Assembly: GCA_964350865.1 (NCBI GenBank)
Contig: CAYGLJ010000015.1
Location: 1-25,131 of the forward strand
Direction: 5' to 3'
Source of the DNA: Pontimonas sp964350865
Lineage (GTDB): Bacteria > Actinomycetota > Actinomycetes > Actinomycetales > Microbacteriaceae
DNA: 25,131 bases
A program made the position numbers and the translations under genes. Position 1 is the stretch's first letter, and each line of letters opens with the position of its first letter. This document shows positions 22,098 through 25,131 of the stretch, one piece after another. The notes beneath the pieces were generated by a model. That model saw only the letters and a list, made by a program, of their open reading frames with translations. It did not search any database and was not told the origin of the DNA.

Positions 22098-23363
22098 GTG
22101 ATTGACCCCCAACTTCTGCGCGATTCTCCCGATGTCATCAAGGCATCACTGCGCACCAGAGGTGCTGATGAATCACTGGTAGACACTGCCCTTCACGCTG
22201 ATGCGGCCAGACGCGAAGCGATTGCGGCGTTCGAGACTTTGCGGGCGGAGCAAAATGTCATCGGCAAGGATGTGGCGAAAGCTTCGGGGGCCGAAAAAGA
22301 TGCCCTCCTCGCCACCGTGAAAGAGCTCTCCACCCAGGTGAAGGAGGCCTCTTCCCGGGTGAGTGACGCGGAGGAAGCGGCATCCAGAGCATTGGGCGCT
22401 CTGCCAAACCTGGTGATCGAGGGAGTTCCTGCCGGCGGTGAAGAGAACTTCGTGACGCTGCGTGAAGTGGGCCCACTACCCACCTTCGCGGGTGAGGTGA
22501 AAGATCACCTCGAAATCGGTGAAGCCCTCGACATTCTCGACATGGAACGAGGCGTCAAAGTCTCGGGCTCACGCTTCTATTTCCTCAAAGGCGCTGGGGC
22601 GCTCCTGGAAATGGCACTTATGCAGCTGGGAATGAAGGTTGCCCTCGAGAACGGGTTTGTTCCCCTCATTCCGCCCACTTTGGTGAAGCCAGAGATTATG
22701 CAGGGGACAGGGTTCTTAGGCGAGCACTCAGCCGAGGTCTATCACCTGGGTGAGGATGACTTGTATTTGACGGGGACCAGTGAGGTCGCGCTTGCGGGTT
22801 ACCACAGCGACGAAATTATTGACCTGACCAAGGGACCGCTTCGCTATGTCGGACTTTCCACCTGCTATCGGCGTGAAGCGGGCTCCTATGGAAAAGACAC
22901 CAGAGGGATCATCAGAGTCCACCAGTTCCAGAAACTCGAAATGTTTAGCTACGTCGACCCCGCGGACGCTGAAGCAGAACACGAACGCCTGGTGTCCTGG
23001 CAGGAGCAGATGTTGCAGTCGTTAGGACTTGCGTACCGGGTGATCGATGTGGCGGCCGGAGACCTAGGCACCAGTGCCGCCCGAAAGTATGACGTGGAGG
23101 CCTGGATACCCAGCCAATCTGCCTATCGGGAGCTCACCTCGACCTCGAACTGCACCACCTTCCAGTCCAGGCGCCTTAATGTCCGACACCGTCCCGACAA
23201 GGGCGGTTCGACTGAGCCGGTCGCAACATTGAACGGAACGCTGGCGACGACGAGGTGGCTTGTTGCCCTATTGGAAACCCACCAGCAACCTGATGGTTCC
23301 GTTCTGGTTCCCGAAGTCTTGCAGCCTTTCATGGGTGGGCTCAGCGTTATCAGCGCTTCCTAG
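22098..23363 (+). CDS. serS: Seryl-tRNA synthetase
   Basis: A 421-residue class II synthetase that charges tRNA-Ser. The N-terminus MIDPQLLRDSPDVIKASLRTRG leads into a long coiled-coil arm (about 28-100), which grips the long variable arm of tRNA-Ser. The catalytic domain shows motif 1 in the EIMQGTGFLGEHSAEVY region, TSEVALAGYH, motif 2 in CYRREAGSYGKDTRGIIRVHQFQKLEMF, and motif 3 in VATLNGTLATTRWLVALLETHQ with its arginine. Length is normal. GTG 22098 gives the usual short N-terminus and is 6 nt from a -10-like hexamer. A tRNA-Ser gene lies about 0.9 kb downstream. Confidence 0.96.
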   Translation: MIDPQLLRDSPDVIKASLRTRGADESLVDTALHADAARREAIAAFETLRAEQNVIGKDVAKASGAEKDALLATVKELSTQVKEASSRVSDAEEAASRALGALPNLVIEGVPAGGEENFVTLREVGPLPTFAGEVKDHLEIGEALDILDMERGVKVSGSRFYFLKGAGALLEMALMQLGMKVALENGFVPLIPPTLVKPEIMQGTGFLGEHSAEVYHLGEDDLYLTGTSEVALAGYHSDEIIDLTKGPLRYVGLSTCYRREAGSYGKDTRGIIRVHQFQKLEMFSYVDPADAEAEHERLVSWQEQMLQSLGLAYRVIDVAAGDLGTSAARKYDVEAWIPSQSAYRELTSTSNCTTFQSRRLNVRHRPDKGGSTEPVATLNGTLATTRWLVALLETHQQPDGSVLVPEVLQPFMGGLSVISAS

Positions 23364-23390
23364 AGTGCTCCTGATACAACTGTGGGTGAG

Positions 23391-24206
23391 ATGACAACAA
23401 CTTCAGACCCGTGGCTCATTGCCCTCGATATTGATGGCACCGTTCTTCACGAGGATGGTCATCTCTCCGATGAGGTCATCATCGCCGTCCAACGGGCGAG
23501 AGACGCTGGTCATGAGGTAACACTGGCGACCGGCCGCTCGGTGTCGATGACACTGCCGATACTGGAGCGCCTTAATATCGTTCCCGAGTTCGTGGTCTGC
23601 TCCAATGGAGCAATCACGCTCAAGCGTGATCCAGGCGCACCCTCTGCCTATCGACGTTTTCACGTGGAGCGTTTTGACTCCACCGAAGTCCTCATTCGCA
23701 TCAAAGCTCGCCTGCCCCAAGCGCACTACGCGGTAGAAGATGAAACGGGCCTGTATCGCTACACGGACTGGTTCCCCGAAGGTGCACTCGATGCGATGAG
23801 CGAAAAGGTCACCTTCGAGGAGTTGCTCTCCACTTCCGCTGTACGAGTTGTCGTGATTTCCCCCGGTCACGAAATTGATGACTTCTTGAAGGTGGTGGAG
23901 GACATGGGTCTCCACCAGGTCAGTTACACCGTGGGCTGGACTGCGTGGCTCGACATTGCGCCTGAAGGGGTCAACAAGTCCACCGCGTTGGAGCGTGTCC
24001 GCACCGAGCTTGATGTTCCGCTGGACCGCGTCATGGTGATTGGCGATGGCAGGAACGACATCGAGATGCTGCAATGGGCTGCCCGCAAAGGCCGCGCTGT
24101 AGCTATGGGACAAGCTCCTGAAGAGGTGCGCATTCACGCCACCGACATCACGGAGGATTTCCTCGGCGATGGGGTAGCAAAAGCGCTTAATTCTTTGACC
24201 GCCTAG
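23391..24206 (+). CDS. Cof-type HAD-superfamily phosphatase
   Basis: A 271-residue hydrolase of the HAD-IIB (Cof) subfamily. Motif I ALDIDGTV contains nucleophile Asp13 and general acid Asp15, motif II ATGRS follows, SNGA marks the start of the C2 cap, the motif III lysine lies in GVNKSTAL, and motif IV is VIGDGRNDIEML. Such enzymes dephosphorylate sugar phosphates, nucleotides or cofactor precursors; the substrate cannot be inferred. ATG 23391 is preferred. An in-frame GTG at 23382 would add three residues. TACAAC (23375-23380) may be its -10, giving a leader of only a few nucleotides. Confidence 0.88.
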   Translation: MTTTSDPWLIALDIDGTVLHEDGHLSDEVIIAVQRARDAGHEVTLATGRSVSMTLPILERLNIVPEFVVCSNGAITLKRDPGAPSAYRRFHVERFDSTEVLIRIKARLPQAHYAVEDETGLYRYTDWFPEGALDAMSEKVTFEELLSTSAVRVVVISPGHEIDDFLKVVEDMGLHQVSYTVGWTAWLDIAPEGVNKSTALERVRTELDVPLDRVMVIGDGRNDIEMLQWAARKGRAVAMGQAPEEVRIHATDITEDFLGDGVAKALNSLTA

Positions 24207-24225
24207 CCCTCCAAGGCTTCTGTTC

Positions 24226-24231
24226 TAGAAT
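24226..24231 (+). promoter_or_regulatory. -10-like TAGAAT upstream of tRNA-Ser
   Basis: TAGAAT lies 7 nt before the mature 5' end of the tRNA, so transcription would begin at or just before the tRNA. No good -35 is seen at standard spacing. Confidence 0.45.
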
Positions 24232-24238
24232 CGTGGGC

Positions 24239-24326
24239 GGAGGGCTGTCCGAGCGGCCGATGGAGCTAGTCTTGAAAACTAGTGGGCAGAAATGTCTCGT
24301 GGGTTCGAATCCCACGCCCTCCGCCA
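24239..24326 (+). tRNA. tRNA-Ser (anticodon UGA), CCA encoded
   Basis: The acceptor stem GGAGGGC (24239-24245) pairs with GCCCTCC (24316-24322), followed by discriminator G and an encoded CCA (24324-24326). The anticodon stem CTAGT/ACTAG encloses CTTGAAA, so the anticodon is TGA at 24273-24275. A long variable arm (about 24283-24299) marks a class II tRNA. The T arm is GTGGG-TTCGAAT-CCCAC. All elements agree on tRNA-Ser reading UCA and related codons. Confidence 0.96.
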
Positions 24327-24362
24327 GGTTCAAGAAGACAGAGCAAAGGATCGGGGGAGCCC

Positions 24363-25131
24363 GTGGCTAACACAGCCAAGCCGGCTGCACCCGAGCTTTT
24401 CTCGTCGACCGACGATTATCCGCAGCCTCTTCACGCGGCCCAGAAGCGCTTGGGCGGATGGCAACTCGTCACGTCACTGGCATTGGGTGTGGTCGGGGTT
24501 TTGGTTGTCAGCATGGGAACAGTTCTGGGTCTCACCGTGCAAAATCTGCAGTCGAGCATCATCACTGTGGAGCTCCCAGGAGCCCCCGAACCGCTGCTCC
24601 CCACCATCGGTGAGATTGAGGGTGGCTTCAACGTTCTCGTTGTGGGGTCTGACACCCGCGTTGGGCAGGGTGACCAGTTCGAGTTTGTCGACTCTGAACT
24701 CAACGACGTGAACCTGCTCGTTCATGTCTCTGAAAACCATGATCGTGCGGTGGTGATTAGTTTCCCCCGCGACCTTCTCCTCGATGTTCCCGCCTGTCCG
24801 CAGGCTGATGGCACCGAGTCTGCGCCAAAAGAGATGCAACCACTTAACACCACCATGGGCATCGGTGGACTTCCGTGTGTGGCGCTAACGCTGGAAGAAC
24901 TCACCGGACTTGAGATTGGCTACGCGGGCCTCATGACCTTCACCGGGGTGGCGCAACTCTCCACCGCGGTAGGCGGAGTGGAGGTCTGCGTGAGTGCGCC
25001 ACTGGTCGACCCATGGTCGGGTGTGAACCTCCCCGAGGCCGGTTATCACACTCTCGAGGGGGGACAAGCTTTGGCTTTCCTCCGCACGCGTAAAGGTGTG
25101 GGGGATGGCAGTGACTTGTCTCGCATTTCCT
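24363..25131 (+). CDS. LytR-CpsA-Psr (LCP) family cell-wall glycopolymer transferase, 3' truncated
   Basis: The frame is open from GTG 24363 to the end of the window (256 codons plus one base), so the C-terminus is missing. GGGGGAG lies 3 nt before the GTG. A cytoplasmic N-terminus of about 30 residues precedes one membrane helix (about 34-60), and the LCP domain follows outside the cell. FNVLVVGSDTR (about 89-99) carries the conserved Asp and Arg that bind the pyrophosphate lipid. VVISFPRDLLLDVP and HTLEGGQALAFLRTRK with following GDGSDLSRIS are further family arginine motifs. LCP proteins transfer teichoic acids, arabinogalactan or other glycopolymers from a lipid carrier to peptidoglycan. 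The polymer here is unknown. Confidence 0.92.
   Translation, partial: MANTAKPAAPELFSSTDDYPQPLHAAQKRLGGWQLVTSLALGVVGVLVVSMGTVLGLTVQNLQSSIITVELPGAPEPLLPTIGEIEGGFNVLVVGSDTRVGQGDQFEFVDSELNDVNLLVHVSENHDRAVVISFPRDLLLDVPACPQADGTESAPKEMQPLNTTMGIGGLPCVALTLEELTGLEIGYAGLMTFTGVAQLSTAVGGVEVCVSAPLVDPWSGVNLPEAGYHTLEGGQALAFLRTRKGVGDGSDLSRIS

Noticed and set aside
24204..24238. Intrinsic terminator between the HAD gene and tRNA-Ser.
   Set aside because: CCCTCC/GGAGGG complementarity is to the tRNA acceptor stem itself; there is no local hairpin with T-tract.

Overview
The window is a gene-dense, mid-to-high-GC bacterial chromosome segment with short intergenic gaps. It most resembles an actinobacterium of the Microbacteriaceae type with a compact genome. 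Clues are a DUF3618 protein beside a holin-superfamily membrane protein, an actinobacterial group III phosphofructokinase, a DtxR/IdeR iron box, the order pheA-serS-HAD-tRNA-Ser-LCP, and many leaderless starts. The genus cannot be fixed from sequence alone. I see no insertion sequence, prophage, CRISPR array or rRNA.

Layout. 1-468: a truncated holin-like membrane protein and a DUF3618 protein. 465-2478 (minus): 6-phosphofructokinase followed by an AcuI/YhdH-type reductase. 2617-2970: a small membrane protein. 2967-4544 (minus): a phytoene-desaturase-like FAD oxidoreductase. 4636-10766: an amino-acid catabolic block of bifunctional PutA, a divergent Lrp/AsnC regulator, a dimethylargininase/arginine-dihydrolase-like enzyme and ornithine aminotransferase. 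Together these can take arginine to ornithine, then glutamate semialdehyde/P5C, then glutamate, and also proline to glutamate.

10791-14678: a near-perfect DtxR/IdeR operator followed by a three-gene ferric-iron ABC importer (lipoprotein, fused permease, ATPase). The ATPase carries an unusual five-cysteine segment. 14683-16689: an acyl-CoA-dehydrogenase-family protein and an alpha/beta hydrolase. 16699-19591: a lipoate-ligase-like protein with its accessory domain at the N-terminus, translationally coupled to a FecCD-type permease and HmuV-type ATPase that have no binding protein beside them. 19595-21061 (minus): a MalY/PatB-type lyase/aminotransferase and a small GNAT protein. 21141-25131: prephenate dehydratase, seryl-tRNA synthetase, a Cof-type HAD phosphatase, tRNA-Ser(UGA) and a truncated LytR-CpsA-Psr protein.

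Two genome-style signals recur. First, about ten genes have a -10-like hexamer (mostly TAGNNT or NAGACT) only 6-8 nt before the start codon, which suggests leaderless transcripts. Second, convergent genes meet with stop codons nested by 4 nt or 3 nt apart, often inside small inverted repeats, and no classical T-tract terminator is visible. The best leads for something undescribed are the cysteine-rich FbpC-type ATPase, the arginine dihydrolase-like enzyme with its Lrp-type control region, and the reversed-domain lipoate ligase coupled to an ABC importer.
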